64,000 bases of DNA. Source: an uncultured Prevotellaceae bacterium (GTDB taxonomy: Bacteria; Bacteroidota; Bacteroidia; Bacteroidales; Bacteroidaceae). Both the position numbers and the translations under genes were made by a program. Below the pieces are notes generated by a model that was not told the DNA's origin, searched no databases, and saw only the letters and a program-made list of their open reading frames with translations. The stretch covers positions 1 through 64,000 of the forward strand of contig ONLY01000008.1 of assembly GCA_900318775.1 (NCBI GenBank), given 5' to 3'. Positions 43,939 to 53,051 of the stretch are shown here, in pieces; the stretch's first letter is position 1, and every line of letters starts with the position of its first letter.

Positions 43939-44553
43939 TTATTCAATCACGTCAGGGGTTCCCATGTCAGAAGCAGAGGCTTGCTGAGTAGCACCAGAAG
44001 TGGCATCCTGACCCGCAATAATTTTGTCGTAGGCATTCTGGATAGCACGCAGGAAGGCGCGGCTGGTTATAGTTGATGCTGTGATGGCATCAACCTCACC
44101 GCCATCCTTGCTCACAGTGAAGTTGTTCTTGCCAGGATTCATGCCCTTAATTTTGTCTTGGAACCACTCACCAGCCTTGGCGCCAAGACCAGGAGTCTCT
44201 GCATGTTCTAGCACAGTGTAGCCGAGGATATCACCCTCTGTATTGAAGCCGACAAGCACTTTGAGCGGGCCTCCAAAACCATTCTCGGTAGTAACGACTG
44301 CCTTGCCGAGCAAGTTACCCTCTTTGTCGTTGACATCATAAGCAATGAATGCATCGACTTCCCATGGCTCTGACACTTGGATATCATTGCTTCCCATCAC
44401 GACTTTAATACCTGCACTCAAGTTCTCTGCGTTAATTTTCTCTATTTGAGGAGCAGTTACAGCATTGACTGAAGCTAACACCCCTGCTGCCACAATAGCA
44501 ATGACGGTGAGGACCGCCAACATATTGGTCAATGAAGACTTTAACTTTTTCAT
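43939..44553 (-). CDS. rnfG: Rnf complex subunit G (FMN-binding)
   Basis: A 204-residue subunit with one N-terminal membrane helix (LTNMLAVLTVIAIVAAGVLA) and a periplasmic FMN-binding domain; the start at 44553 follows rnfD by 13 bases, and the longer frame upstream overlaps rnfD without support. The covalent-flavin region reads DAITASTITSRAF, with the probable acceptor Thr161. The usual motif around that Thr is S/T-G-A-T; here it is T-A-S-T, an odd variant. EHAETPGLGAKAGEW is well conserved. The C-terminal tail is short and low in complexity. Confidence 0.93.
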   Translation of the reverse strand: MKKLKSSLTNMLAVLTVIAIVAAGVLASVNAVTAPQIEKINAENLSAGIKVVMGSNDIQVSEPWEVDAFIAYDVNDKEGNLLGKAVVTTENGFGGPLKVLVGFNTEGDILGYTVLEHAETPGLGAKAGEWFQDKIKGMNPGKNNFTVSKDGGEVDAITASTITSRAFLRAIQNAYDKIIAGQDATSGATQQASASDMGTPDVIE

Positions 44554-44566
44554 ACAAAATCCTCCT

Positions 44567-45562
44567 TTATTTCTTTGCTGGCACTTCACCGAAGCGCTGG
44601 GGTTTAAACTTATTGTTGATAAGCGGCACGAAGGCATTCATGATGAGGATAGCAAATGACATTCCTTCAGGATATGCGCCGTAGGCACGAATAATGACAG
44701 TAAGAGCACCAATGGCCACACCATATACGAGTTGTCCATCTTTGCTCATTGGAGAGGTAACGTAGTCGGTTGCCATGAAGATGGCACCCAACAACAGGCC
44801 ACCGCTCATCAGTTCTGTCAACGGATTGGCATAGACAGGATCTGCAAGATTGAGCAAACCAGAAAGAACTGCTACTGTAACAAGGATGCTGACAGGGATG
44901 TGCCATGTGATGACTTTCTTCACCAACAAGATAATCAAGCCAAGAATGAGCGCTGCCGCACACACCTCACCAAGACAGCCCCCCGTATTGCCCAACAGCA
45001 TATCTTGAAACGATGGCAGTTGTTCCAACATCTGAGGATTGCCACTCTTGAAAGCGGCTTTCATGACAGAAAGCGGAGTGGCACCCGTTTCCGCATCGAG
45101 ATAAGTGCCAAAGCCTTGCCCGGGAGTTGGCCATGTGGTCATATCTACAGGAAAAGAAATAAGAAGGAATGCACGGCCAGCCAAAGCTGGGTTAAAGAGA
45201 TTGCATCCCAAACCGCCGAAAGTCATCTTCACAACTCCAATTGCAAAGAGAGCTCCCACGATGACAATCCAAGGCTGAATGTTGCTAGGCATATTAAATG
45301 CCAAAAGAATACCAGTAAGGACGGCTGAGCCATCGCAAACGGTACACTTAGGGTTCTTCAGCATGAACTTGTTGATAGCCCATTCAAAGCACACACACGA
45401 TGCCACCGAAATAGCAGTGGTTATGATAGCACCCACGCCAAAGCTGATGAACGAACAAAGAAGCGCTGGCAGTAAAGCGATGCACACCCAGTACATATTC
45501 TTCTGTACAGAGTCACCGCTATGCACGTGAGGTGAAAGTGATACTACTAATTTATTTGCCAT
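44567..45562 (-). CDS. rnfD: Rnf complex subunit D (FMN-binding)
   Basis: A 331-residue inner-membrane subunit related to NqrB, with about nine helices. SPHVHSGDSVQKNMYWV marks the N-terminus; DGSAVLTGILLAFNMP lies in the core. The covalent FMN motif is intact: T159-G-A-T162 followed by PLSVMKAA. LGNTGGCLGEV and FMATDYVTSPMSKDGQLVYG are further family marks. The subunit probably forms the ion path with RnfA and RnfE. Five bases separate it from rnfC. Confidence 0.96.
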   Translation of the reverse strand: MANKLVVSLSPHVHSGDSVQKNMYWVCIALLPALLCSFISFGVGAIITTAISVASCVCFEWAINKFMLKNPKCTVCDGSAVLTGILLAFNMPSNIQPWIVIVGALFAIGVVKMTFGGLGCNLFNPALAGRAFLLISFPVDMTTWPTPGQGFGTYLDAETGATPLSVMKAAFKSGNPQMLEQLPSFQDMLLGNTGGCLGEVCAAALILGLIILLVKKVITWHIPVSILVTVAVLSGLLNLADPVYANPLTELMSGGLLLGAIFMATDYVTSPMSKDGQLVYGVAIGALTVIIRAYGAYPEGMSFAILIMNAFVPLINNKFKPQRFGEVPAKK

Positions 45563-45567
45563 AATCT

Positions 45568-46926
45568 TTACTTTTTAGCCGCCATCTGACGAGCACGAAT
45601 ATTGGTCATTACTGTTGTTTTACCCACACGGATAAGGTCGAGCAACGGTCGGTTAGAAGGACATGTAAATTGACACGAGCCGCATTCAATGCAGCTGGTG
45701 ATATCTTCTGCTTCCACTTTGTCCCACATTTTTTTACCCGAGCATGTGGCAAGGAGATAAGGTTCAAGCCCCATTGGACAAGCACTTACGCACTTCGCAC
45801 AACGGATACAAGGTTGTGGTTCGCCACGACGAGCCTCCTTACCGCTCATGATGAGCACACCTGAGGAGCCTTTGCAGATAGGCACTTCTGTGTTCACCAA
45901 AGCCTTACCCATCATTGGACCGCCGCCAATCACTTTGGCTTCGCCATCAGGCAAACCGCCACAAGCCTCAATGAGTTGACTCATTGGCGTACCCATGCGG
46001 GTGAGAAAGTTGCTGGGCTGCTTAAGTTGCTTGCCCGTCACTGTGACGATGCGCTCAAAAAGAGGCTTGTTCTTCATTACAGCCTCATAAACTGCAAATG
46101 CCGTACCAACGTTTTGGATAATGGCGCCCACCGACACGGGTAACGCAGGAGGGGCTGGTACCTGACGACGCACCACAGCATCAATGAGTTGCTTTTCACC
46201 ACCTTGCGGATATTTGGTCTTCAGCGGAACAACCTCTATATCAGGGTGTCCTGCGGCACACTTCTCTGAAAGCAATTTAATTGCATCAGGCTTGTTCTCC
46301 TCAATGCCGATAAAGCCCTTGTTTACTTTGGCGGCCTTCATGAGCAGCTCCACGCCCACAAGGATTTCATCAGACTTCTCAAGCATCAGACGATGATCTG
46401 CCGTCAAATACGGTTCACACTCCACCGCATTGATAATGACCCATTCAGGTTTGAACTGTGGAGGAGGCATCAGTTTTACATGAGTGGGGAAACATGCACC
46501 ACCCATACCTACTATACCCGCATTTTTCACTTTTTCGATAATCTCTTCGGGGGTAAGTTCTGGCTTATCTTTCAGAGTAACCAGTTTGTCAGTACGGTCT
46601 ATACTCTCTTCCCAGTCATCACCTTCCACGGCGATGTAGACAGCAGGCTTCTTGTAGCCACTTGCATCCACCACCGTATCAACCTTCAATACAGTGCCAC
46701 TGACCGAGGAGAATATAGATGTAGAGAGTGCCTTTTCCATAGGTTTGGCAATTAGTGTACCCACCTTTACCTTATCGCCTTTCTGCACGACAGGTACAGC
46801 GGGGGCACCGATATGCTGCCCCATAGGAAACACCGCCACTTTTGGTAACTCGGCCACTTTAATTGGTTCAGCAGCAGAAAGCTTGTTCTCCGCTGGATGA
46901 ACACCACCTATTCTAAATGTTTTCAT
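45568..46926 (-). CDS. rnfC: Rnf complex subunit C (NADH side)
   Basis: A 452-residue peripheral subunit that binds NAD(H), FMN and two 4Fe-4S clusters. Seen: N-terminal barrel-sandwich (IGAPAVPVVQKGDKVKVGTL), the nucleotide/FMN loop AGIVGMGGACFPTHVKLMPP, VECEPYLTADHRLMLE, and the cluster motifs CIRCAKCVSACPMGL and CIECGSCQFTCPSNRPL. The start is typical (MKTFRIGGVHPAENK). C-terminal length is short compared with proteobacterial RnfC, lacking the long Ala-rich tail. It follows rnfB by 12 bases. Confidence 0.96.
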   Translation of the reverse strand: MKTFRIGGVHPAENKLSAAEPIKVAELPKVAVFPMGQHIGAPAVPVVQKGDKVKVGTLIAKPMEKALSTSIFSSVSGTVLKVDTVVDASGYKKPAVYIAVEGDDWEESIDRTDKLVTLKDKPELTPEEIIEKVKNAGIVGMGGACFPTHVKLMPPPQFKPEWVIINAVECEPYLTADHRLMLEKSDEILVGVELLMKAAKVNKGFIGIEENKPDAIKLLSEKCAAGHPDIEVVPLKTKYPQGGEKQLIDAVVRRQVPAPPALPVSVGAIIQNVGTAFAVYEAVMKNKPLFERIVTVTGKQLKQPSNFLTRMGTPMSQLIEACGGLPDGEAKVIGGGPMMGKALVNTEVPICKGSSGVLIMSGKEARRGEPQPCIRCAKCVSACPMGLEPYLLATCSGKKMWDKVEAEDITSCIECGSCQFTCPSNRPLLDLIRVGKTTVMTNIRARQMAAKK

Positions 46927-46938
46927 TGCGTTTTCCTA

Positions 46939-48069
46939 TTATTTAAGGCCAAGCAGAATCAACTGGCTTGGTGGAAGTGGAGCGTCTGTACGCTTAGCTT
47001 CGAATTGAACTTCTTTAGCTGCAGGGACAGGATTGCTAATATCCTTAGGACCTGCAAGGAGAATCTGCTGACTGGGCAAAAGCGGAGCACCGTCATACTT
47101 GAGTTCGATAGGCTTCCATTCCTTTGCAGGCTTAGCAGGAGCTGTCACAGTGGCATCAGTCTCCTTAGCGATTTGTGTTGTAGCAGATTTTGCGCCTGGA
47201 GTCTTTGGCATTGTAGCAATGACCTTGCGCTCAATACCTTTGACGCTAATGGACGCGATAGCGCCACGAGGACAGGCCTCAAAGCAAGCGCCACAAAGCA
47301 CACACGCTTCAGGATTGATGTATGCCACATTGTTTCCCACATGAACAGCATCGCTGCCACAAGCATTCTGGCACTTCTTACATGCGATACATGAACTGCC
47401 GCAAATTTTCATGGCATCAGCACCCTTGTCCATGTTCATACAAGTTACGACAAAGGCATCCTTGTTTTCACCACTCACGTTGCGCACCTCCATAATGCCA
47501 CGTGGGCAAGCCTTAGCACATGCACCACATGCAGTACACTTGGTTGCATCCACCTCGGGAAGTCCTGTCTTGGGGTTCATGTGAATGGCATCAAACAGAC
47601 AAGCATCGACACAATCGCCACAGCCCAAACAGCCGTAGGAGCATTGAGTCTCGCCCATGCAGGTGGAGTTAGCCACACGACAGCTCTTCACGCCATCGTA
47701 AGCAGTGAAGCGAGGACGTACTTCACACGTTCCATTACATCTCACCACTGCCAGCTTGGGAGCTGCTGCAGCAACCTCCATACCCAAGATTCCCGCAACC
47801 TGCTGCATGCACTCAGCACCACCTACAGGACAGTTAAGCCCATCAAGCGAACCTGCATCAGCAGCTTTCACACAAGCCGCAGCCATACCGCCACAACCCG
47901 GGAAGCCACAGCCACCGCAATTGGCACCTGGCAGCACCTCAAGCACTTGACCGATTCGAGGGTCTTCCTTCACCGCGAACCGCTTTGACACCACAAAGAG
48001 CAACAGTGCTAGCACGAAGCCCAATACGGCCAAAGCAGCCACAGCAATCAGAATTACTTGAAAATCCAT
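46939..48069 (-). CDS. rnfB: Rnf complex subunit B (ferredoxin side) with duplicated C-terminal tail motif
   Basis: A 376-residue iron-sulfur subunit taking electrons from ferredoxin. An N-terminal membrane helix precedes the cluster motif PGANCGGCGFPGCGGMAAAC. Several ferredoxin-type clusters follow (YGCLGCGDCVDACLFDA, CTACGACAKACPRGI, CIACKKCQNACGSDA, CVLCGACFEACPRGA), as in clostridial and Bacteroidota RnfB. The last 90 residues are unusual: an Ala/Lys/Thr linker, then two copies of a module ending GAPLLPSQQILLAG and DAPLPPSQLILLGLK. The tail role is unknown. It lies 95 bases after the rseC-like gene and 12 before rnfC. Confidence 0.95.
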   Translation of the reverse strand: MDFQVILIAVAALAVLGFVLALLLFVVSKRFAVKEDPRIGQVLEVLPGANCGGCGFPGCGGMAAACVKAADAGSLDGLNCPVGGAECMQQVAGILGMEVAAAAPKLAVVRCNGTCEVRPRFTAYDGVKSCRVANSTCMGETQCSYGCLGCGDCVDACLFDAIHMNPKTGLPEVDATKCTACGACAKACPRGIMEVRNVSGENKDAFVVTCMNMDKGADAMKICGSSCIACKKCQNACGSDAVHVGNNVAYINPEACVLCGACFEACPRGAIASISVKGIERKVIATMPKTPGAKSATTQIAKETDATVTAPAKPAKEWKPIELKYDGAPLLPSQQILLAGPKDISNPVPAAKEVQFEAKRTDAPLPPSQLILLGLK

Positions 48070-48164
48070 AAAATGTTTATTTAGTTTAGTTTATTTAAGA
48101 TGTTCAAAAGTTAGTAAGCATTACACACAACGCACACGTTGCATTGACTGCATCCGCATCAACC

Positions 48165-48581
48165 CTACTCTATCCAGAAGGCAAAACGCCGAGCCAGCCG
48201 GCTCTTATTATTATATAATGTGTAAAAATACACAGCCTGTAATAGAATCAAGACTCCAACAGAGACAAGATCATTCAAACGCAACCACACCACCGCTACC
48301 AGCATCCACACTATTGTGAGCAGTAACGGAATACCGAAGGCCAAATGAATAGCCTGTTTGCCCATGCTCAACGTGCCACACACATTCACACGCTGTCCCA
48401 CCCGATACTTTTGTGAGGCATCGTGCTCATAGACATCTATTATTTTTTCTGTACTTTCGCTGGATGAGCATAAGGCGCGTGCCTGGCAACTACTGCAAGC
48501 AGACACCTGAAGGATGTTCACCCTCACATGAGACCCTTCTACAGACGCCACAACGCCCTGATGCTCTATTTTTTCACTCAT
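48165..48581 (-). CDS. RseC/MucC family protein, first gene of the rnf operon
   Basis: A 138-residue inner-membrane protein with an N-terminal domain holding four Cys (SACSSCQARALC, and a Cys in VNVCGTL) and two membrane helices (IPLLLTIVWMLVAVVWL and LVSVGVLILLQAVYFYTLY). This matches the RseC/MucC fold. In Escherichia coli RseC works with the Rnf-like Rsx complex in reducing SoxR, and in many Bacteroidota it precedes rnfB. A maturation or cluster-loading role for Rnf is plausible. Only a one-mismatch -7 box is visible upstream. Confidence 0.9.
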   Translation of the reverse strand: MSEKIEHQGVVASVEGSHVRVNILQVSACSSCQARALCSSSESTEKIIDVYEHDASQKYRVGQRVNVCGTLSMGKQAIHLAFGIPLLLTIVWMLVAVVWLRLNDLVSVGVLILLQAVYFYTLYNNKSRLARRFAFWIE

Positions 48582-48766
48582 GATAATAGACTACATATAC
48601 GTTTGGTATGAAGTTTCCTTCATTTGCTGACAAATTGCAAAGTTCACTTTACAATTCAACATGGCAAAAGTACTAATTTAAATCCTATTCCAAAAAGAAA
48701 AACAAAAAAAACACTCAAAAAGATGAAAAGATTAGTGTTTTTCCTGAAAAAGAAAAGAAAAAAGCG

Positions 48767-48774
48767 TAACTTTG
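48767..48774 (+). promoter_or_regulatory. rpsP -7 element
   Basis: TAACTTTG preceded by an A-rich tract; the expected -33 position has T-rich sequence but no TTG. The leader to the ATG is about 80 bases and may hold autoregulatory structure, though none is recognised. Confidence 0.6.
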
Positions 48775-48860
48775 CACCGTCATTACGAGTTAGTGACAGA
48801 GTTCACGTCGTCACGGGATGGCGACACAATCATTAACAATTAAACATTTTTCATTGCAAA

Positions 48861-49400
48861 ATGGCAACAAAAATCCGTTTGCAACGTCACGGTCGCAAGA
48901 ACTATGCGTTCTACAGCATCGTGATTGCTAATGCACAGGCACCACGCGATGGTCGCTTTATCGAGAAGATTGGTACTTATAATCCTAACACCAATCCTGC
49001 AACAATCGATTTGAACTTTGAACGTGCACTCTACTGGGTGCTCGTCGGTGCTCAGCCAACTGACACCGTTCGCAACATCCTTTCTGAAGAAGGCGTATAC
49101 ATGAAGAAGCACCTCCTCGGTGGTGTGAAGAAGGGCGCTTTCGACGAAGCTACTGCAGAGACTAAGTTCTCTGCATGGAAAGCCGAGAAGGACGCTAAGG
49201 TACAGAAGGCTGCTGACAAGGTTGCAGCAGACAAGGTTGCAGACAAGAAGGCTCGTCTCGCTGCTGAGAAGAAGGCCAACGAAGCTCTCGCTGCTAAGAT
49301 TGCAGAGAAGAAGGCTGCTGCAGCTGCTGCTCAGGCAGAGGCTGAAGCTGAGGTTGAAGCTCCTGCTGAAGAGACCACAGAAGCACCTGCTGAAGCATAA
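48861..49400 (+). CDS. rpsP: ribosomal protein bS16 with long Ala/Lys/Glu tail
   Basis: A 179-residue small-subunit protein. The first 85 residues are canonical bS16 ([56 protein letters not shown]). The tail of roughly 90 residues, against almost none in Escherichia coli, is Lys/Ala-rich and then Ala/Glu-rich, with short repeats such as [20 protein letters not shown]; it is probably a surface helix followed by an acidic disordered end. Long S16 tails are known to me from Bacteroidota. The gene has a very strong terminator. Confidence 0.96.
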   Translation: MATKIRLQRHGRKNYAFYSIVIANAQAPRDGRFIEKIGTYNPNTNPATIDLNFERALYWVLVGAQPTDTVRNILSEEGVYMKKHLLGGVKKGAFDEATAETKFSAWKAEKDAKVQKAADKVAADKVADKKARLAAEKKANEALAAKIAEKKAAAAAAQAEAEAEVEAPAEETTEAPAEA

Positions 49401-49424
49401 ATCAGTAAAGATTGATGTAACTCA

Positions 49425-49482
49425 TCAAACAACAGAGAAGAGGGTGAACCCATTCGGGTTCACCCTCTTCTCTGTTGTTTGA
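49425..49482. terminator. 27-bp perfect hairpin, bidirectional terminator
   Basis: Arms 49425-49451 and 49456-49482 are perfectly complementary with a four-base loop (ATTC). Located 24 bases after the rpsP stop and 27 bases after the stop of the minus-strand deacylase gene. Confidence 0.9.
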
Positions 49483-49509
49483 CATTTCTTCTATCACCAC
49501 AGCCTTTCT

Positions 49510-50823
49510 TCACTTTCCCTTTTTCCTCAAGTTCCAGTGCCCTGCATGCATACCCACTTTCAGTTCCATCGCATATGCCTTACCCATATTGGCCTTCACA
49601 TTGTAGCCAATATAAAACGGCTTGAAAAATTTGGGATAATAGCGGATACCTATAGTCTCCACCAACCATGGCTCATACTTAGCGCCCACCCAACCATGTT
49701 GGCGGAACAGGTAGGTTCCGATAGACATTGGCAATGAGAGTTGCTTGTAAAAGACTTCATGATGACCAAAAATGTACAACGTATGCTTGCTGTGGCGATA
49801 ATTGGTGGTGACGCCACACTGACGCTCGATTTTTGGGGAGCGCGCCAAATAGCCCGCGAAAGAATACTCTAATCCCAAACCGGAAGCGTGCACCTGGTTG
49901 TAACGCACCATCGTCGTAAGGCCTGTGCTCCATACTGTATGAAGACCAAGTTTTCCGTCTTGTTTACGTTCGGCATCCGTCATGTGCTCTCGCTGCAAAA
50001 GCCACTCTTCATAAAGGGTACGGAATCCCACAGAGGCATCAATATCAAGATACATGTAAGGCTCAAGCACTGGGCGGTTAAAGCGTTGCAGTTGCATCAA
50101 TCGCTCATGATACGTAAGTCCCATGTCATTAGCCGGGCGATTCAAGTCGCAACGCCCACGCAAAGTTAATCCATAACTATTGGAGCCTTTGTTGGGGCGG
50201 TCTGTGGCACCGTTCGATGCGTGCTTGTACTCGAAGCACAGCCCCAATTCCACTGGAGGCGCAATGCGATAAGCAGCCTGCACACCACATCCAAAATAGA
50301 GAGCGAGATGCTGGCCGATAAAATCGTTATCAAGATTGGAATGAGGGTTGTAGGGGCGAGAGCACAAAGCAAGGCCGTTCTCTAAGGCATAACCGAACGA
50401 CCATTTCCGATTGCGATAGATGTCACGGCGGAATGCAATATATGCCGTCCACACATAGCCAACTCGCGACTGGTAGGGAGTGTGTTCCGTATGTAAACGT
50501 GTATGGCTATAATCAAGCAACTGGACACCGGCCTCCAGTGTAGGGAATCCGAACACACGGTCATAGACGCTGATGGCTGTGTCCAAAGGGTTGGCTTGCA
50601 CGTTCATGAAAAGTGAATAGTTAGCGCCCCATCCACGTTTGACTAACTGTTCACCGCGTATTTTAATATTAATCAAATGGTTCATGCCAGCACTTCCACC
50701 CACCGAATAGATGAACTTGGGGGCATTCTCCGTTACAACAGAATCAGTGTCTTCGGCCCTCAAAGAAGCAAAAGACACTGACACCATTATTGCCACGAGG
50801 CAGCTTCGAAGAAGTTGCGACAT
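49510..50823 (-). CDS. acyloxyacyl hydrolase, PagL-like lipid A deacylase
   Basis: A 437-residue outer-membrane protein with a signal peptide (LVAIMVSVSFASLRAEDTD). The N-terminal half is a beta-barrel with the PagL-type active-site pattern FEYKHASNGATDRPN (His, Ser, Asn) followed by KGSNSYGL, so it may remove an acyl chain from lipid A. The C-terminal half (about 190 residues) looks like a second beta-barrel domain of the same size, an arrangement I know from Bacteroidota acyloxyacyl hydrolase annotations. It follows the mannose-1-phosphate guanylyltransferase gene by 14 bases in the same direction. Confidence 0.8.
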   Translation of the reverse strand: MSQLLRSCLVAIMVSVSFASLRAEDTDSVVTENAPKFIYSVGGSAGMNHLINIKIRGEQLVKRGWGANYSLFMNVQANPLDTAISVYDRVFGFPTLEAGVQLLDYSHTRLHTEHTPYQSRVGYVWTAYIAFRRDIYRNRKWSFGYALENGLALCSRPYNPHSNLDNDFIGQHLALYFGCGVQAAYRIAPPVELGLCFEYKHASNGATDRPNKGSNSYGLTLRGRCDLNRPANDMGLTYHERLMQLQRFNRPVLEPYMYLDIDASVGFRTLYEEWLLQREHMTDAERKQDGKLGLHTVWSTGLTTMVRYNQVHASGLGLEYSFAGYLARSPKIERQCGVTTNYRHSKHTLYIFGHHEVFYKQLSLPMSIGTYLFRQHGWVGAKYEPWLVETIGIRYYPKFFKPFYIGYNVKANMGKAYAMELKVGMHAGHWNLRKKGK

Positions 50824-50837
50824 ACCTTTCTATACTC

Positions 50838-51905
50838 TTATTCGGCAGAGAACTCCTTAATTCGTTGTTCTTCTTCCAATTTGCAAATTAGCAAGGTGTT
50901 GTCCTTCTCTGCCACGATGTATCCTTCCAATCCTTGCACCACAACACGCTTTTCCTCCGTGACATGCACCACACAGTCACGTGTCTCATACAACTTCACG
51001 TCGGTTCCTATCACATTATTTCCCTGTGCATCCTTCTCCGCCAACGTGTGGAGCGAGCCCCATGTACCCACATCACTCCAACCGAAGTCGGCCGGGAACA
51101 CAAAGATTTCGTCTGCACGCTCCATCACAGCATAGTCGATAGAAATGCTTGGGCACTCAGGAAAGTGCTTGTCAATCGCAGCTTGTTCCTTATCGGTACC
51201 ATACACGGGCAACAAGTCTTCGAAAATCCGAGAAACCTCAGGTTCATAAATACGGAGCGAATTCACGATGGTACCCACATTCCAAATAAAAATGCCTGAA
51301 TTCCAGAAGAACTCTTTACTTTTCAGATACTTGACGGCTGTTTGATAATCGGGCTTCTCCTTGAAAGAATCCACACGGAAAATTTCCCTGTTGCGCAAAG
51401 AAGGCTCTTGCAGGTCAGCTTGAATGTAGCCATATCCAGTTTCAGGACGTGTTGGATTCATGCCTAACGTCACAATTGCGTCTGTCTCGGCAGTGAAGTT
51501 CAAGGCAGACGAAATGACACGCTGAAACTCTATCACATCCGTCACCAAGTGGTCTGATGGAGTAATCACCAGATTCGCCTTTGGATTCTTCGCCTTGATG
51601 CGCCAGCTCACATAGGCAATACAAGGCGCAGTGTTGCGTCGGCAAGGTTCCAACAAAATATTTCCTCTGGGAATATCAGGCAGCTGCTCAGCCACGATGT
51701 CTGCATAGCGCTGGGAAGTAACTACCCATACATTCTCGGGAGCGATAATTCCCCTAAAGCGGTCATATGTCATCTGTATGAACGTACGTCCAGTGCCAAA
51801 CACGTCAATAAACTGTTTCGGGCACTCCGTTGTGCTCATGGGCCAAAAACGACTGCCCACACCACCTGCCATAATCACGAGATTGTCGTTAGGGTTCAGC
51901 TTCAT
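50838..51905 (-). CDS. manC: mannose-1-phosphate guanylyltransferase
   Basis: A 355-residue enzyme making GDP-mannose from mannose-1-phosphate and GTP. Nucleotidyltransferase motifs: MAGGVGSRFWPMSTTECPKQ, LLEPCRRNTAPCIAY, VITPSDHLV, GYIQAD and EKP. The C-terminal isomerase domain of bifunctional ManC enzymes is missing, so it is a single-function form. GDP-mannose feeds mannosyl and fucosyl groups for surface glycans, such as those built by the glycosyltransferases in this window. It has an ideal promoter (51955-51984). Confidence 0.93.
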   Translation of the reverse strand: MKLNPNDNLVIMAGGVGSRFWPMSTTECPKQFIDVFGTGRTFIQMTYDRFRGIIAPENVWVVTSQRYADIVAEQLPDIPRGNILLEPCRRNTAPCIAYVSWRIKAKNPKANLVITPSDHLVTDVIEFQRVISSALNFTAETDAIVTLGMNPTRPETGYGYIQADLQEPSLRNREIFRVDSFKEKPDYQTAVKYLKSKEFFWNSGIFIWNVGTIVNSLRIYEPEVSRIFEDLLPVYGTDKEQAAIDKHFPECPSISIDYAVMERADEIFVFPADFGWSDVGTWGSLHTLAEKDAQGNNVIGTDVKLYETRDCVVHVTEEKRVVVQGLEGYIVAEKDNTLLICKLEEEQRIKEFSAE

Positions 51906-51954
51906 ACTTATCTCTGTTCTATAAATTAGTAGTTCTGATATTCGATTTTTTATG

Positions 51955-51984
51955 CAAAATTAATGTTTTTCATTCTATTCGCAA
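51955..51984 (-). promoter_or_regulatory. promoter of the manC operon
   Basis: Minus strand TTG (51984-51982), 19 bases, TAATTTTG (51962-51955): consensus and ideal spacing. The leader is about 45 bases. Confidence 0.8.
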
Positions 51985-52037
51985 CATCTTTTCACAAAAA
52001 ACCGTCAGAAAGTGATTTACATGAAGACAGAAAAAAG

Positions 52038-52045
52038 TATATTTG
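52038..52045 (+). promoter_or_regulatory. -7 element of the kinase-like gene
   Basis: TATATTTG, ending 20 bases before the ATG at 52066. It decides the start: an in-frame ATG at 52012 lies upstream of the box and would not be transcribed from it. Confidence 0.6.
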
Positions 52046-52065
52046 TAAAAAATATCACAATTATA

Positions 52066-52962
52066 ATGACTTTAATCGCAGATAGCGGCTCGACCAAGAC
52101 CGCGTGGTGTCTGGCCGAAGACGGCAACAATATCATTTACACCCAAGGCATCAACCCATTCCAGCAAGACGAGGAAACCATATGCGAAATTCTCCGTAAA
52201 GAGCTGATGCCAAACCTTTTGACGCTCAAACGCAGCGAGTTCCCTGCCATCGGAGATCATCAACCGTCATCAGTCTATTTCTATGGCGCTGGATGCACTC
52301 CCGAAAAAGCTCCCATCGTAGCTTCTTGCCTCAAAAAAAGTGTAAGTGCTACTGCCCAGATTCATGTGGCAAGCGACATGCTTGGCGCCGCACGAGGAGC
52401 TTGCGGACACGATGCTGGTTTCGTCTGCATCCTTGGTACTGGCAGCAACTCCTGCTACTATGACGGGGAGCAATTGCACGCAGGCATCCCTGCCCTTGGT
52501 TACATTCTGGGCGATGAAGGGAGTGGGGCATGCATCGGGAAACGGCTGGTTGGCGATATATTCAAGCAGCAACTACCTCAAGACATTTGCCAGCTGTTCT
52601 TCGACGAAACCCATGAGACTCAGGCCAACATCATCCAGCGCGTCTATCGCACTCCCCTTCCCAACCGTTACCTCGCCTCGCTCAGTCCCTTCTGCGCACG
52701 CCACAGAGAGCACCCCGCCATTCATGCTCTCCTTATTGATTGTTTCACCCAGTTCTTCCACCGCAACATCACCCCCTTAAGACTGAACATGGGAAATACC
52801 GATAAGACGGCGCCAACAGTCCACTTTGTCGGCAGCATTGCCTATCACTACCACAAGGAACTTGCCGAGGCAGCCCAACAATGCGGCTACATCGTTGGCC
52901 GCATCCTTCAGTCACCCCTCGAAGGACTGGTTGACTACCACAAACCTTCTCTCCTACCCTAA
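52066..52962 (+). CDS. BadF/BadG-type ATPase, N-acetylglucosamine kinase-like
   Basis: A 298-residue protein of the ASKHA ATPase superfamily. MTLIADSGSTKTAWCL is the phosphate-1 loop, GFVCILGTGSNSCYYDG phosphate-2, and a glycine-rich adenosine loop (VHFVGSIAYHYHKELA) follows. In Bacteroidota this length and pattern usually denote an N-acetylglucosamine kinase-like protein for amino-sugar recycling; the substrate is inferred. It is separated from the divergent manC operon by about 160 bases and ends in a terminator. Confidence 0.82.
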   Translation: MTLIADSGSTKTAWCLAEDGNNIIYTQGINPFQQDEETICEILRKELMPNLLTLKRSEFPAIGDHQPSSVYFYGAGCTPEKAPIVASCLKKSVSATAQIHVASDMLGAARGACGHDAGFVCILGTGSNSCYYDGEQLHAGIPALGYILGDEGSGACIGKRLVGDIFKQQLPQDICQLFFDETHETQANIIQRVYRTPLPNRYLASLSPFCARHREHPAIHALLIDCFTQFFHRNITPLRLNMGNTDKTAPTVHFVGSIAYHYHKELAEAAQQCGYIVGRILQSPLEGLVDYHKPSLLP

Positions 52963-52979
52963 CTTTTTCTGACATACTA

Positions 52980-53014
52980 TAAAGGGAGCGAGCCTATCAG
53001 ACCCACTCCCTTTA
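52980..53014 (+). terminator. terminator after the kinase-like gene
   Basis: A nine-bp stem (TAAAGGGAG, 52980-52988, with 53006-53014), 17-base loop, followed by ATATTGTT. It lies 17 bases after the stop. Confidence 0.65.
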
Positions 53015-53051
53015 ATATTGTTCCATTTGTACACACCCGAAGTCATTTTTT

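Noticed and set aside
48600..48660. Promoter of the rnf operon
   Set aside because: The best box on the minus strand reads GAACTTTG, one mismatch from TAnnTTTG and without a TTG at the right distance, so it was noted but not listed.
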